The notes beneath the pieces were generated by a model, which saw only the letters and a list, made by a program, of their open reading frames with translations, ran no database searches and had not been told where the DNA came from. From assembly GCA_033557465.1 (NCBI GenBank), contig CM066035.1, positions 898,845,309 through 898,909,308 on the forward strand: DNA of 64,000 nucleotides. Reading direction: 5' to 3'. Positions within the stretch are counted from its first letter, which is position 1. Each line of letters opens with the position of its first letter. The DNA comes from Ichthyophis bannanicus (taxonomy: Eukaryota > Chordata > Amphibia > Gymnophiona > Ichthyophiidae). This document shows positions 46,175 to 56,527 of this stretch, piece by piece. Both the position numbers and the translations under genes were made by a program.

Positions 46175-46345
46175 TTGGAACAATGTGGCAGCAAGCAAGA
46201 CATGAAACAGTACAGCAGCGAGCAAACAATGAGGCAATGTGGCAGTCAGCAGATAATGAGACAATGTAACACTCAGTAAAGAACGAGACAGTAACCATGA
46301 GACAATGTAGCAGTCAGTAAGCCATGAGACAATGTTGCAATATCC
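46175..46345. repeat. Degenerate short tandem repeat in L2 5' region
   Basis: Units of roughly 27-29 bp of the form CAATGTGGCAGTCAGCAGATAATGAGA are repeated about six times with changes. Confidence 0.65.
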
Positions 46346-46680
46346 TGCCTGCAATAGCTACAATGAATGTAATGGACTGCCGTTATTAAGCTTAGAAAGG
46401 GATCAATGTTACAGTATTTTGCTTATAACAGTTTATGAGTTAGAGATTACTAGCAACGAAGCATGAGGTTAATCATTACTAGCAACAGTATATCGGTGTA
46501 AGAGATAGTGGTTACTTGCAACAGTTTTTCTAATTGCTGTTTACTTGCTGTGGATGACCCAGTTGAATGAGGATCTAGTCGACGTAGCTGATTAGAAGAC
46601 GTTATCAAGTGCTCCGCCTAAGGGCCACGCTAAAGGGCCCTCTGGCGAGGCCCTAAGGCGCGGGCGCGCTTGATGTCGCG
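46346..46680 (-). other. L2-like 5' UTR, unique part
   Basis: Contains repeated TTACTAGCAAC words (46448-46520) and a GC-rich patch (46600-46680) next to the monomer array. No ORF. Confidence 0.5.
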
Positions 46681-47480
46681 AGCTTTTATAGCCCTCTGGT
46701 GCGCCCCGATTGGGCAGATGAAGTGCCGCTGCCGCTCCTGATGCCGGAGGCTCTATCCCCGGGCTGGGGAGAGCTGCTGATGGTGTCGGGAGCAAAGAGG
46801 ACCACGCACCCAATGGCGCGAGCTTTTAGAGCCCTCTGGTGCGCCCCGATTGGGCAGACGAAGTGCTGCTCCCGCTCCTGATGCCGGAGGCTCTATCCCC
46901 GGGCTGGGGAGAGCTGCTGATGGTGTCGGGAGCAAAGAGGACCACGCGCCCGATGGCACGAGCTTTTAGAGCCCTCTGGTGCGCCCCGATTGGGCAGACG
47001 AAGTGCCGCTGCTGCTCCTGATGCCGGAGGCTCTATCCCCGGGCTGGGGAGAGCTGCTGATGGTGTCGGGAGCAAAGAGGACCACGCGCCCGATGGCGCG
47101 AGCTTTTAGAGCCCTCTGGTGCGCCCCGATTGGGCAGACGAAGTGCCGCTGCTGCTCCTGATGCCGGAGGCTCTATCCCCGGGCTGGGGAGAGCTGCTGA
47201 TGGTGTCGGGAGCAAAGAGGACCACGCACCCGATGGCGCGAGCTTTTAGAGCCCTCTGGTGCGCCCCGATTGGATAGACGAAGTGCCGCTGCCGCTCCTG
47301 ATGCCGGAGGCCCTATCCCCGGGCTGGGGAGAGCTGCTGATGGTGTCGGGAGCAAAGAGGACCACGCGCCCAATGGCGCGAGCTTTTAGAGCCCTCTGGT
47401 GCGCCCCGATTGGGCAGACGAAGTGCCACTGCCGCTCCTGATGCCGGAGGCTCTATCCCCGGGCTGGGGAGAGCTGCTGA
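46681..47480 (-). repeat. 140-bp tandem array, 5.7 copies, probable L2 promoter monomers
   Basis: Units start at 46681, 46821, 46961, 47101, 47241 and 47381 (last one partial). They differ by only a few bases each. On the minus strand each unit has GCCCAATCGG (a CCAAT box) followed about 20 nt downstream by GGGCTCTAAAAGCTCG, and many CpGs. The array ends exactly where PLE-2 sequence resumes at 47481. The short overlapping ORFs in it are by-products of the period. Confidence 0.88.
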
Positions 47481-47734
47481 TGCTACATCAACTAACAATT
47501 TAATCTCCTTCTGTAGCTCCAATGTAGGAACACCTGGTAATAATCGATAAGTAAGGGTATCTGATAAATGTGTTTGTAGAAGCTTCATATAATCAGATGT
47601 AGATTGAACAACAATTGCTCCACCCTTTAACCTTTCCCGGCATTCAGCATGCTTCACTAGAACACATAATAGGTTAGAGCCTAGTAGCAGCAAAGAGCTA
47701 TAATTTAAATCAAATCAGAATATAGTTTTCCTCA

Positions 47735-48045
47735 GCAGCACAGGACAAGGTACTGTGTAGCAGCCCTTTTTTAATAAGTGTTATATCCCTCCCTCCCTCC
47801 CCACACCCACCCTCCCCTGGGAAAATCACAGCTTTATAGGTACTTGCACAACTTAAAAGACAGGAGGTGCTCTCAGGTGAAGCTCATTACCCAAATCAGT
47901 CATACACCAAGGACCTGAGATTAATTAAGCTTCAGGTGAACAAGGTATATTAAACTTCTTAGGTACAGTTTTAGTGGTATAAATATCCATTGCACCCTTT
48001 AGTACATATAGAACTTAAAGATCTAAACACAAACTTAAAACTAAG
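47735..48045 (+). other. CR1 5' UTR (start approximate)
   Basis: About 310 nt precede the ORF1 ATG. They include a C/T-rich stretch (CCCTCCCTCCCTCCCC near 47789). The boundary with PLE-2 at 47700-47735 was not resolved from sequence alone. Confidence 0.45.
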
Positions 48046-48966
48046 ATGCAGACAGCAGTCCAGCAGCGGGATGTGGGCTTTCCAGTCTTTTGCATTGAGT
48101 GTCACATGTATGATTTTCTCCCAGCTGGTGAGAGGTCTTACGTGTGCACTAGGTGCAAGGAGCTCTCTGCTCTCAGGGAACGAGTCCGTTCTCTAGAGGC
48201 TAGAGTAGCAGACTTGGAAAACATAAGACAGACAGAGAGGTACATAGACGAGACCTACAGGGATATAGTCCTGAAGTCCCACCTCCAGTCTGGCAGCATC
48301 CCTGTTGCCATGGAGGAGAGAGGTCACGTGACAGGAGAGCATCACCCTGGTGTGGCAGGAAGTGATCCTGTAACTAGGACCTGTCCTCCAGGTGATGTAA
48401 ACCCCTCTCACACCGAGGAGGTTTCTCCAGGGCCATGTGCCCATGCGGGAAGGGTTAGGACAGCAGTTATAGTTGGTGATTCGATCATTAGGCATGTAGA
48501 TAGCTGGGTGGCTGGTGGACGTGAGGATCGCCTGGTAACATGCCTGCCTGGTGCGAAGGTAGCGGACCTCACGCGCCACCTAGATAAGGTCTTAGATAGT
48601 GCTGGGGAGGAGTCTGCTGTCTTGGTACATGTTGGTACCAATGACATAGGAAAATGTGGTAGGGAGGTTCTGGAAGCTAAATTTAGGCTTTTAGGTAGGA
48701 AGTTGAAATCCAGAACTTCCAGGGTAGCGTTCTCCGAAATGCTTCCCGTTCCACGCGCAGGACCCAATAGGCAGGCAGAGCTCCGGAGTCTCAATGCATG
48801 GATGAGACAATGGTGCAGAGATGAGGGGTTCGGATTTGTTAGGAACTGGGGAACATTCTGGGGAAAGGAGGGGCTCTTCCGAAGGGATGGGCTTCACCTT
48901 AACCGGGATGGAACCAGGCTGCTGGCATTAACCTTTAAAAAGGAGATAGAGCAGCTTTTAAACTAG
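48046..48966 (+). CDS. CR1 ORF1 protein with SGNH esterase-like domain
   Basis: The 306-residue frame is intact. The N-terminus has a Cys4-like pair (FCIECHMYD... YVCTRCKEL), a possible zinc ribbon. A short coiled coil follows (LSALRERVRSLEARVADLEN). From about residue 135 comes a GDSL/SGNH hydrolase fold: RTAVIVGDSIIRHVDSW (nucleophile Ser in GDS), AVLVHVGTNDIGKCG (GTND block) and DGLHLNRDGTRLLA (Asp-x-x-His block). Esterase domains of this type are known in the ORF1 of CR1-like LINEs. Their role in retrotransposition is not settled; membrane or lipid interaction is one idea. It precedes ORF2 by 157 nt. Confidence 0.9.
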   Translation: MQTAVQQRDVGFPVFCIECHMYDFLPAGERSYVCTRCKELSALRERVRSLEARVADLENIRQTERYIDETYRDIVLKSHLQSGSIPVAMEERGHVTGEHHPGVAGSDPVTRTCPPGDVNPSHTEEVSPGPCAHAGRVRTAVIVGDSIIRHVDSWVAGGREDRLVTCLPGAKVADLTRHLDKVLDSAGEESAVLVHVGTNDIGKCGREVLEAKFRLLGRKLKSRTSRVAFSEMLPVPRAGPNRQAELRSLNAWMRQWCRDEGFGFVRNWGTFWGKEGLFRRDGLHLNRDGTRLLALTFKKEIEQLLN

Positions 48967-49123
48967 ATAATAGGGGAAAGCCGACAGTCGCCCAAGAGCG
49001 CATGGTTCGGAAGAATGTATCCTTGAAGGATACTACAAAAAGCAGAGAGGTTCCAAAAAAGAGTAAAGTAGCCCAAATGCCCTCGAGTATGGAGCAGACA
49101 GAACTTAAAGATCCCAATTACCC

Positions 49124-51963
49124 ATGTCTACCAATAGCCAAATTAATATGAATAAAATACAGTCTCTAAAATGCTTGTATGCAAATGCTAGAAGTCTACA
49201 AAACAAGATGGGAGAGTTAGAATATATAGCACTAAACGAGAGGTTAGATATGATTGGAATATCAGAGACATGGTGGAAGGAGGACAACCAGTGGGACACT
49301 GTGATACCTGGGTACAAACTATATCGAAATGATAGAGCTGATCAAATTGGTGGAGGGGTTGCGCTCTATGTTAGAGAGGGCATTGAGTCAGAAAGGATTA
49401 AAGTTTTGCAAGAAACAAAATTTGCTGTAGAATCTCTATGGATTGAAATTCCATGTAAAAAGGGGAAGGCGATGGCAGTGGGGGTGTACTATCGTCCGCC
49501 TGGCCAGAATGAACAAATGGATGATGAAATGCTCAAAGAAATCAAGGAAGCTAGCAAAAGTTACAGTGCAGTAATAATAATGGGTGATTTCAATTACCCC
49601 GGCATCGACTGGGTCAGTGTCACAACAGGACATGCTAGGGAGATAAAGTTCCTAGATGAAATAAATGACTGCTTCTTGGAGCAGCTGGTTCATGAACCGA
49701 CCAGAGGGGAAGCCATATTAGACCTAGTCCTTAGTGGAACACCAGATCTAGTGCAAGAGATAAGGGTGTTGGGGCCACTTGGCAATAGTGATCATAGCAT
49801 GATCGCCTTTGATTTAATTAGTGGAGGAGGGATAGTAAGGAAATCCACAGTACTACCCTTTAACTTTCGAAAGGGAGACTATGATAGAATGAGGAAAACA
49901 GTTAAGAAAAAACTAAAAGGAGCAGTTGCAAAGGTTAAAGACGTACATCAAGCTTGGGTGTTGTTGAAAAATACTATCTTGGAAGCCCAGACCAGCTGTA
50001 TTCCACGCTTTAAGAAAAGTGGAAGGAAGTCCAAAAAATTGCCAGCATGGTTTAAAGCTGAGGTCAGAGAGGCTGTTGTTGCCAAAAAAGCATCTTTCAA
50101 GAAATGGAAAAAAGAGCCAAATGATGAAACCTGGAAACAGCACAAGCACTGGCAAGTCAAATGCAAGGCATTGATAAGGCAGGCAAAGAGAGAATTTGAG
50201 AAGAAGCTTGCTGCGGAAGCAAAAACGCGAAATAAAGACCTTTTCAAGTACATTCGTAGCAAAAAACCCGTGAGAGAGTCAGTTGGTCCATTAGATGATA
50301 AAGGGGTTAAAGGAGCACTAAGAGGCGACAAGGCGATAGCAGAGAGACTGAATGAATTCTTTGCTTCGGTCTTTACTGAGGAAGATGTAGGGATGTTACC
50401 CACGACTGAAGTGGTATTTAAAGGTGTGGAAGAATTGAAGGAAATATCGATACATCGGGAAGATGTCCTACAACTATTAGATAAACTGAAGAGTAGCAAA
50501 TCACCTGGGCCGGATGGTATACATCCAAGGGTGTTGAAAGAACTGAAATTTGAGATTGCAGACCTGCTATCAGTAATCTGTGAACTATCGTTAAAATCAT
50601 CTCTAATACCTGAGGATTGGAGGATCGCCAATGTAACACCAATTTTTAAAAAGGGTTCGAGGGGTGATCCGGGAAACTACAGACCGGTGAGCCTGACATC
50701 AGTACCGGGAAAAATGGTAGAAACCATCATAAAGAATAAAATTACTCAGCATATAGATAGTCATGACCTAATGGGAGACAGCCAACATGGCTTTAGACAA
50801 GGAAGATCTTGTCTTACTAATCTGTTATGTTTTTTTGAAGGAGTGAATAAACAGGTGGACAAAGGTGAGTCGGTTGATATTGTGTATCTGGACTTTCAGA
50901 AAGCCTTTGACAAGGTCCCTCATGAGAGACTTTTGGCAGAACTAAAGAGTCATGGGATAGGAGGCAGTGTACTACTGTGGATCAGGAACTGGTTAAAAGA
51001 TAGAAAGCAGAGGGTAGGGCTAAATGGCCAATTTTCCCAATGGAGAAAGGTGAATAGTGGTGTACCCCAGGGATCTGTGCTGGGTCCGCTGCTTTTTGAC
51101 ATATTCATAAATGACCTGGAAATTGGAATAACGAGTGAGGTTATCAAATTTGCTGATGACACAAAACTATTTAAAGTTGTTAAAACCCAGGAGGATTGTG
51201 GAAAATTGCAAGAGGATCTTGATAAATTGGAAGACTGGGCATCAAAATGGCAGATGAAATTTAATGTGGAGAAGTGCAAGGTTATGCACCTAGGGAAGAA
51301 CAACCCAAACTATGGTTACACGATGCAAGGTTCCACATTAGGAACCACCACCCAAGAAAAAGATTTAGGCGTCCTTGTGGATACCATGTTAAAACCCTCG
51401 GCCCAGTGTGCAGCGGCGGCCAAGAGAGCAAATAGAATGCTAGGTATGATAAGGAAAGGAATGGAAAATAAAACAAAAGATATTATAATGCCTCTATATC
51501 GTTCCATGGTGAGACCGCACCTTGAATATTGTGTGCAATTCTGGTCGCCGTATCTTAAAAAGGATATAGCAATTTTAGAAAAGGTTCAGAGAAGGGCCAC
51601 CAAAATGGTAAAGGGGATGGAAGGCTACTCCTATGAAGAAAGGCTAAAAAGGTTGGGGCTCTTTAACCTGGAAAGAGACGGCTGAGGGGAGATATGATAG
51701 AAGTCTATAAATTAATGAACGGAGTGGAACGGGTAAACGTAGATCGATTGTTTACCTTATCAGAATATAGAAAGACTAGGGGACATGCAATGAAGCTACA
51801 GGGTAAACTATTTAAGACTAATAAAAGAAAATATTTTTTCACTCAACGTGTAGTCAAACTCTGGAATTTGTTACCGGAGGATGTAGTAAAGGCTGTTAGT
51901 GTAGCTGGGTTTAAAAAAGGTTTGGACAAGTTCCTGGAGGAAAGGTCCATAAACCATTATTAA
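49124..51963 (+). pseudogene. CR1 ORF2 (endonuclease-reverse transcriptase), single frameshift near the C-terminus
   Basis: The first 853 codons are open. Endonuclease: LYANARSLQNKMGEL, IGISETWWKED (Glu), GGGVALYVREG, IIMGDFNYPGIDW and GNSDHSMIAF. RT: KSPGPDGIHPRVLKEL, NYRPVSLTSVPGKMVE, QHGFRQGRSCLTNLL, VYLDFQKAFDKVPHERLL, SGVPQGSVLGPLLFDIF and IKFADDTKLF (catalytic ADD). After LFNLE the frame ends at a TGA (51683) because one A is missing from the run at 51671-51674, where CR1-B has four. The last 89 codons ([15 protein letters not shown]... to [15 protein letters not shown]) lie in the next frame. Confidence 0.92.
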
Positions 51964-52137
51964 GAAGGGACCCAGGATATCAATGCTTGAACCAATACAA
52001 GCATTGTGGAACCTGTGTCCCTTGGGGAAACTGCTAGGTACGTATGACCTAGATTGGCCACTGTTGGAAACAGAATACTGGGCTTGATGGACCTTGGTCT
52101 GACCCAGTATGGCATATCTTATGTTCTTATGTTCTTA

Positions 52138-53773
52138 CAGCTGCCAGCGTGAAGGAAAACAGTGCCCTTCACACTGGTGGCTGTGCAGAGAGAGTCGGGG
52201 CCTCGCGCAGGCTTTCCCGGCTCACCTCTGAAGCCCCTTAGACAGCCTCGAGGCTCTTTGGTGGGGGGGGGGGTCTAGGATAGGACAGGAAATGGCCAAT
52301 GGGGGGGCTAAGATTGGAAATGGGCTGATGGGGGGAAGCTTGGACTGGAAATGGGCTGATGGGGGGCTGGAATAGTACTAGAAATGGCCAATGGAGAGGG
52401 CTTGGACTGGAAATGGGCTGATGAGGGGCTGGAATAGGACTGGAAATGGGCTGATGAGGGGTTGGAATAGGACTGGAAATGGCTGATGGGTGGGCTAGGA
52501 CTGGAAATGGGCTGATGAGGGAGCATAGGAGAATGGGACTAGAAGGGAGCGGATGCTGGGTGGGTCTACAACTAGAAGGGAGCTGATTTTGGAGGAGGAC
52601 TAGAAGGGGATATGGATGGGGAATAAGGATGGAGGGGAAAAGATATTTTGTGTGGGAGGGAATAAAAATCTACAATTGGCTGAGTATTAGGAGAGTAAGT
52701 GGGGATTGAGGATGGAAGGGTAAAATTTGAGTGGATAATAAAGGAATAAAGAAAGAAATGGAGGAAAGAGCAAAAGGGGAAAGATCAGTATGTTAAAACA
52801 GATGTAGACAGAGAAAATTATCTAGAAGAGAGAAAAAGGATAAATGGGCAACTCGTAGAAGACATGAAGAAACCAGAAGAAAGTGACTGGAGCAATTGCA
52901 ACTGAAAAATAAAATGCCCAAACAAAAGGTAGAAAAATACTTTTTATTTTGAATTTATTAAGTGGAATATGTCAGCTCTGGGAAATGTGTATCACTAACA
53001 TCTTTGCGTTTTTGTTTAGTGCAAGAGGAAATTAATTTATAGTTTTATTTCTCCAGTATTGTTATACATTCCAAGTTTGGCTTTTGGGGTTCCCAATTTA
53101 ATTATTATCTTCCTATTTCTAAATTGTGATCCCTTGTTCTTTGTTGATTGGTATGTTCTGCATGTGTAACCGAGCTGGGGAATTCTGTTTATGTAGTTTC
53201 TATTTGACAGTGCCACTTGTTCTCCTTCCCAAATAGATGTATTGGTATTCTCTGAGATGTATTGGTTTAATATTTGCAGTGTTGCCTTTTGATAGGTAGG
53301 GTTTGGTGCTTTGTGAGTCCTGGTAGTGCTGTTATGATACAGCAGGTGTGCTATGGGTTCTAAATGGGCAGGGTTTATAGCACTTCCTAATGTGCCTGGC
53401 GATTGTCACTGGAGTATAGTAATGTAGAAATCTGGTAGTCTTTCTTTATCCAGTTGCTCATTAAGAGGCATGTTTTACTAAAAGTTAACATATGTTAATA
53501 TTATGCAAATATTTATGCAAATGGGGCTCCTTCTACAAATGAGTCACCGCACATGGCCCCCCACCCCCCTTGAGCCACCCCTGACAGCAGTGGTAGTATT
53601 TTAAAAGCGGTGGCTTTGTGCCACCGCTTTGTTGCCCATGGCAGGCCATGTGCTTCAGCATACATGGCCTGCTGCTTCTCACCCCGCCTCTAACAGTAAG
53701 TTGTAGGCAACAAAGTGGCAGCACAAAGCCTCCCACCTAGGTCAGCCACCATAGGCAACCACCTAGTGGATGG
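52138..53773. other. Intron: fold-back relic, minisatellite and hairpin, no gene
   Basis: 52138-52235 matches the fold-back family of 39884-40320. 52280-52560 is a degenerate minisatellite (GGACTGGAAATGGGCTGATG and variants, period about 28-36). 52600-53500 is featureless. Near 53604-53630 AAGCGGTGGC and GCCACCGCTT form a 10-11 bp hairpin, and CAGCCACC/GAGCCACC words nearby suggest an old DNA transposon end. Confidence 0.5.
52280..52560. repeat. Degenerate G-rich minisatellite
   Basis: About eight variants of GGACTGGAAATGGGCTGATG separated by GGGGCTGGAATA-type spacers. Confidence 0.75.
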
Positions 53774-55107
53774 TGTCACCCGGTGAGGGTCCCCAGGGCT
53801 GGAGCCTGGGTAATTCACCGGGGCTACTTCAATACTAGCAAAAGTGGATGATTACAATGCCCTCTAGGAGTTGTAGTCCAAATTGCTGAATAAAGAAGGT
53901 GAGTCGTGGATGAATAGTAAGGCTTTCAAACAGGACTTTTAATTCCCCTTCCGGGTGGATTTTTAAAGCAATGGGAACAAAAGGCAAAACACCATGCTTC
54001 TGGTACAAAAATCAAAAGGAACAAACTGGAACCAAAATATGCTTATCTTCAGCTGAACTCACAAGTAACACAAACAGTCCGTTCAAAACAGGTAAGTTTT
54101 CTTCACTGCAGTTTGCTTATACTTTAACAGCTTCTTCAACAGAAAGAAGTAATGTCATCTGACATAATTAAAGTACAGTCCATGCATGTATCTGATATTG
54201 CTTCTTCATAATCATTACATTGCATTTCCTCTGGTTCCTCCTCTGAATAACATTCTTCAGTGTTATAGAAAACATTATCTTTAGGCAAACTCTGTTCTTG
54301 GTAATTACACTTCCCTTCTTCCTGGTTAAGAGAGTGCAGTGAATAATTACCACCCTCTCTTGAGAGCTCCCTTTGTGAGTCACACAACTCCTTATATGTA
54401 CAGGGCAAATCACTATATTCAAAGGCTCTTCTATTAGAAGGAATTGGCCTACCTCCCAACTGCCTTTTCTCTGAGCTCCTGCGTGTGAGTGAGTTATCAG
54501 AGCACTGCTGAGACGGAGACGTTTCTCTGCCTTTCTGTCTTGGCTTTTCCTTCAGCATAAAACTTTCCCCAGGACAGACTTTCCCTCTTGTGCTGTACCT
54601 GGTTTTAGGAAGATAAAACTCCTCAGCTTTCCTGAGCCTGGCTTCTGTACCGTAGCTTCTCCTAGCTTTCTGGTAAGTTTCACCGGGCACGTCCTTAGCT
54701 GGGCACTGCTCTCTGCAACAGGCTGCTGTGTTTCTTCCCGTATACCTTTCAGTTCTGCTGGCTTCTGAACTTTCTCTCACTCCTGTGTCTCTGCTTCTAG
54801 AACTGGAACTTGTTCTGCTCCTCGCCCTGCCTCTTCTTCTCCTCTCCTCACTAACCTCAGGTGAGCATGTTTTAACTACGCGTGTCCCTGTGCTTGGTTG
54901 GGCTCCACCCCTTCTCAGCTGCCCTTCATTTCCTAATGAATCAGGAACCTGCTTGCTGCTCAGGCATGTTCTCCCACCATGTGATAGCGTTTGTTTTGGT
55001 TGCCTATAGCAACTCTGCTCCATGTGCTGATCTGAGCTGTCATTTTCAGATCTGTTTTCATCTGTTCTACCTATTTCCATAGGCTCTGATGACTCTACCT
55101 CATGACA
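53774..55107 (-). mobile_element. Solo-LTR-like element 2 with an internal ORF
   Basis: The 1334-bp unit begins TGTCACCCGG and ends CATGACA, flanked by ATGG at 53770-53773 and 55108-55111. TG...CA ends and a 4-bp duplication fit an LTR. On the minus strand an A-rich signal-like stretch (GGAATTAAAAG) occupies the place of the AATAAA of element 1. Layout (ORF first, then about 360 nt non-coding) is the same as in 25987-27440, though overall sequence is well diverged. Confidence 0.65.
54136..55080 (-). CDS. LTR-encoded ORF of unknown function, element 2
   Basis: The 314-residue frame starts MEIGRTDENRSEND about 30 nt inside the element. It is rich in Arg, Ser and Glu (EERRRRGRARSRTSSSSRSR, RNTAACCREQCP) and ends with an acidic tail DTCMDCTLIMSDDITSFC. 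The end aligns with EQMDCSLILADQIESLR of the ORF in element 1, and mid-region words such as ARRSY correspond to ARKSY. No known domain is recognised. Intact frames of this length in two diverged copies argue for past selection, but two copies cannot prove it. Confidence 0.5.
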   Translation of the reverse strand: MEIGRTDENRSENDSSDQHMEQSCYRQPKQTLSHGGRTCLSSKQVPDSLGNEGQLRRGGAQPSTGTRVVKTCSPEVSEERRRRGRARSRTSSSSRSRDTGVRESSEASRTERYTGRNTAACCREQCPAKDVPGETYQKARRSYGTEARLRKAEEFYLPKTRYSTRGKVCPGESFMLKEKPRQKGRETSPSQQCSDNSLTRRSSEKRQLGGRPIPSNRRAFEYSDLPCTYKELCDSQRELSREGGNYSLHSLNQEEGKCNYQEQSLPKDNVFYNTEECYSEEEPEEMQCNDYEEAISDTCMDCTLIMSDDITSFC

Positions 55108-55111
55108 ATGG

Positions 55112-55264
55112 GCTGACCCTGGTTAAAGTTGTCAACTATTTCAATTTCTTCTCCATCACCAATGAAGATCACTTTTCTTCAGTATTGGTATAAACATAGA
55201 TCTTTTCCAGTCGGTTGGCCATAATGTTGTCTTTCAAATTTCCTGGCAGAGCCTTGTAACAGTT
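55112..55264. other. Intron, nothing recognised
   Basis: No identifiable feature. Confidence 0.4.
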
Positions 55265-56010
55265 CACAGTTTATTAATTTGTTATATCGCCAATCATAGG
55301 CCATACCTTGGTGGTGTACAATAAAATAAAATAGAACAAATAAACAAATAGACACAGTAACAGGACAACAAAACAAGCAACGAGGACAGGAGGGAGCAGG
55401 GGGCCTAGGTTACAAGGTCATAGCAGCATTCTAAGACCACAAAAGGAAGGGAGAGACAATGGAACAGACAGGACAAGAGGTAAGGGAAAAGCATCCTGGG
55501 AAAGCAACCAAACAGCGAGCCGGAAGCAAGCCAGAAGGGAAGGACAAACAAATCAGAGAGCATCAGAAGGAAAAGAGAGAATCCTTGAGCTAGACTTTAA
55601 AATAGTTGAAAGAAAGCTGATTGCTCAAGTGAAAGGGAAGGAAGTTCCAAAGAACAGGAGCCACATTCCTGAGAGCCAAAGAGCATGCAGTTGAAGAATG
55701 GACACCCGTGGACCGGGGACCACTAACAGGTTGTGAGAGGCAGATCGGAGAGCGCGAGAGGGAGCGTATGACATGTGAAGTTGAGACAGAAAAAAAAGAG
55801 GTTCCAGCATAAAACACGTGAAAAGTAAGGGTGAGCACCTTTTTAGGCAACCAGTGCTCAGAAAGGAGAAGAGGAGCGACACTATCAAACCGACGGACAC
55901 CAAGAAGGAGCTTTGCAGCCATATTCTGTACCAATTAAAGATGGGAAATTTGACCATGGGGAAGGTTAGAAAGAAGGGATTTGGCATAATCTAACTGAGA
56001 GATCACAAGG
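55265..56010 (-). mobile_element. L2-like LINE 3' end of a divergent subfamily
   Basis: 55590-55934 encodes VQNMAAKLLLGVRRFDSVAP and LLLSEHWLPKK, with an LRNVAPVLWNFLPFHLSNQL C-terminal region, the L2 RT end. The 3' terminus at 55265-55340 (TTATATCGCCAATCATAGGC, AATAAAATAAAATAG) differs from the other L2 tails. Confidence 0.65.
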
Positions 56011-56216
56011 GAACATCAAGATATTTGCAGAGGGAATGAAGTTGTTGAAGCAGAAAGAAGCACCATTGGACCGTATGCTGCTTTGACGACTTCTTTCATC
56101 ACCACTCGTTCTTGATCATAAGGTACTGATTGAAACGGCTGTTGATCCACTTGATCTTTATGGTATAATGACTCTGTCTATTCTTTCTATCTCGTCTTGA
56201 TCTTCTCAACATCATT
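56011..56216. other. Intron, possibly further LINE debris
   Basis: Short, no confident identity. Confidence 0.3.
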
Positions 56217-56527
56217 CAACATAGAAACACAGAAACATGATAGCAGAAAAAGACCACATACTTATCTAGTTTGTCATTCCATATCAAATACAATAGTCCC
56301 CTTCTTACCTTTAGAAATCTTGTGTTTGTCCCATGCTCTTTTGAATTCAGATACTGTCCTCGTATCTACCACCTCCACTGGGAGACTATCCCATGCATCT
56401 ACCACTCTTTTCATTAAGAAATATTTTCACCTATTACACCTGAGTCTTTCCAATTTCACCATCATCCTATGTCTCCTCATAGCAGAGCTTGTTTTCAATA
56501 GAAAGAGGCTTTCCTCCTATGTATTTA

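Larger units (their letters stand above)
42606..47480 (-). mobile_element. Nearly complete L2-like LINE with tandem 5' monomers
   Basis: The 4.9 kb unit is bounded on both sides by PLE-2, so the 140-bp array at 46681-47480 and the 5' region at 46042-46680 belong to the insertion. The order on the minus strand is: 5.7 monomers, a unique 5' UTR with a short tandem patch, ORF2 (46041 to 42876), and a 3' UTR with the ACCGCACTGATCTAAAATAG stem-loop region and an ATAAATAAAT tail at 42606. One frameshift is visible. No separate ORF1 is recognised. Confidence 0.8.
40540..47700 (-). mobile_element. Penelope-like element PLE-2, split by an L2-like insertion
   Basis: Read on the minus strand: 47700-47481 is the N-terminal part (KGGAIVVQSTSDYMKLLQTH, LPGVPTLELQKEIKLLVDV). 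Then 42605-41750 is RT and 41737-40928 the GIY-YIG region. A 3' UTR to about 40540 contains GGGCGATAGACCCGAAACGTG, a pattern typical of the end of such elements. The interval 42606-47480 is an L2-like insertion. Two domains remain in long open frames, so this copy is much better preserved than PLE-1. Confidence 0.85.
47735..52137 (+). mobile_element. Nearly full-length CR1 LINE (CR1-A)
   Basis: The element has a 5' UTR (start uncertain, about 47735), ORF1 (48046-48966), ORF2 (49124-51963 with one frameshift) and a 3' UTR. It ends in TTATGTTCTTATGTTC at 52122-52137, the short-repeat terminus of CR1 elements. It is inserted next to PLE-2 and ends in a fragment of the fold-back repeat family (CTGCCAGCGTGAAGG at 52140). 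Its close match to CR1-B (25891-28540) shows that the subfamily was recently active. Confidence 0.88.

Noticed and set aside
46592..47441. Six or more short ORFs on both strands
   Set aside because: They repeat with the 140-bp period of a tandem array and have no independent coding signature.
46681..47480. CRISPR-like array
   Set aside because: The repeats are 140 bp, head-to-tail without unique spacers, in a vertebrate genome. This is a tandem array.
47700..48045. Host promoter or CpG island upstream of 48046
   Set aside because: The sequence is AT-rich and leads directly into CR1 ORF1. CR1 5' UTR is the simpler reading.
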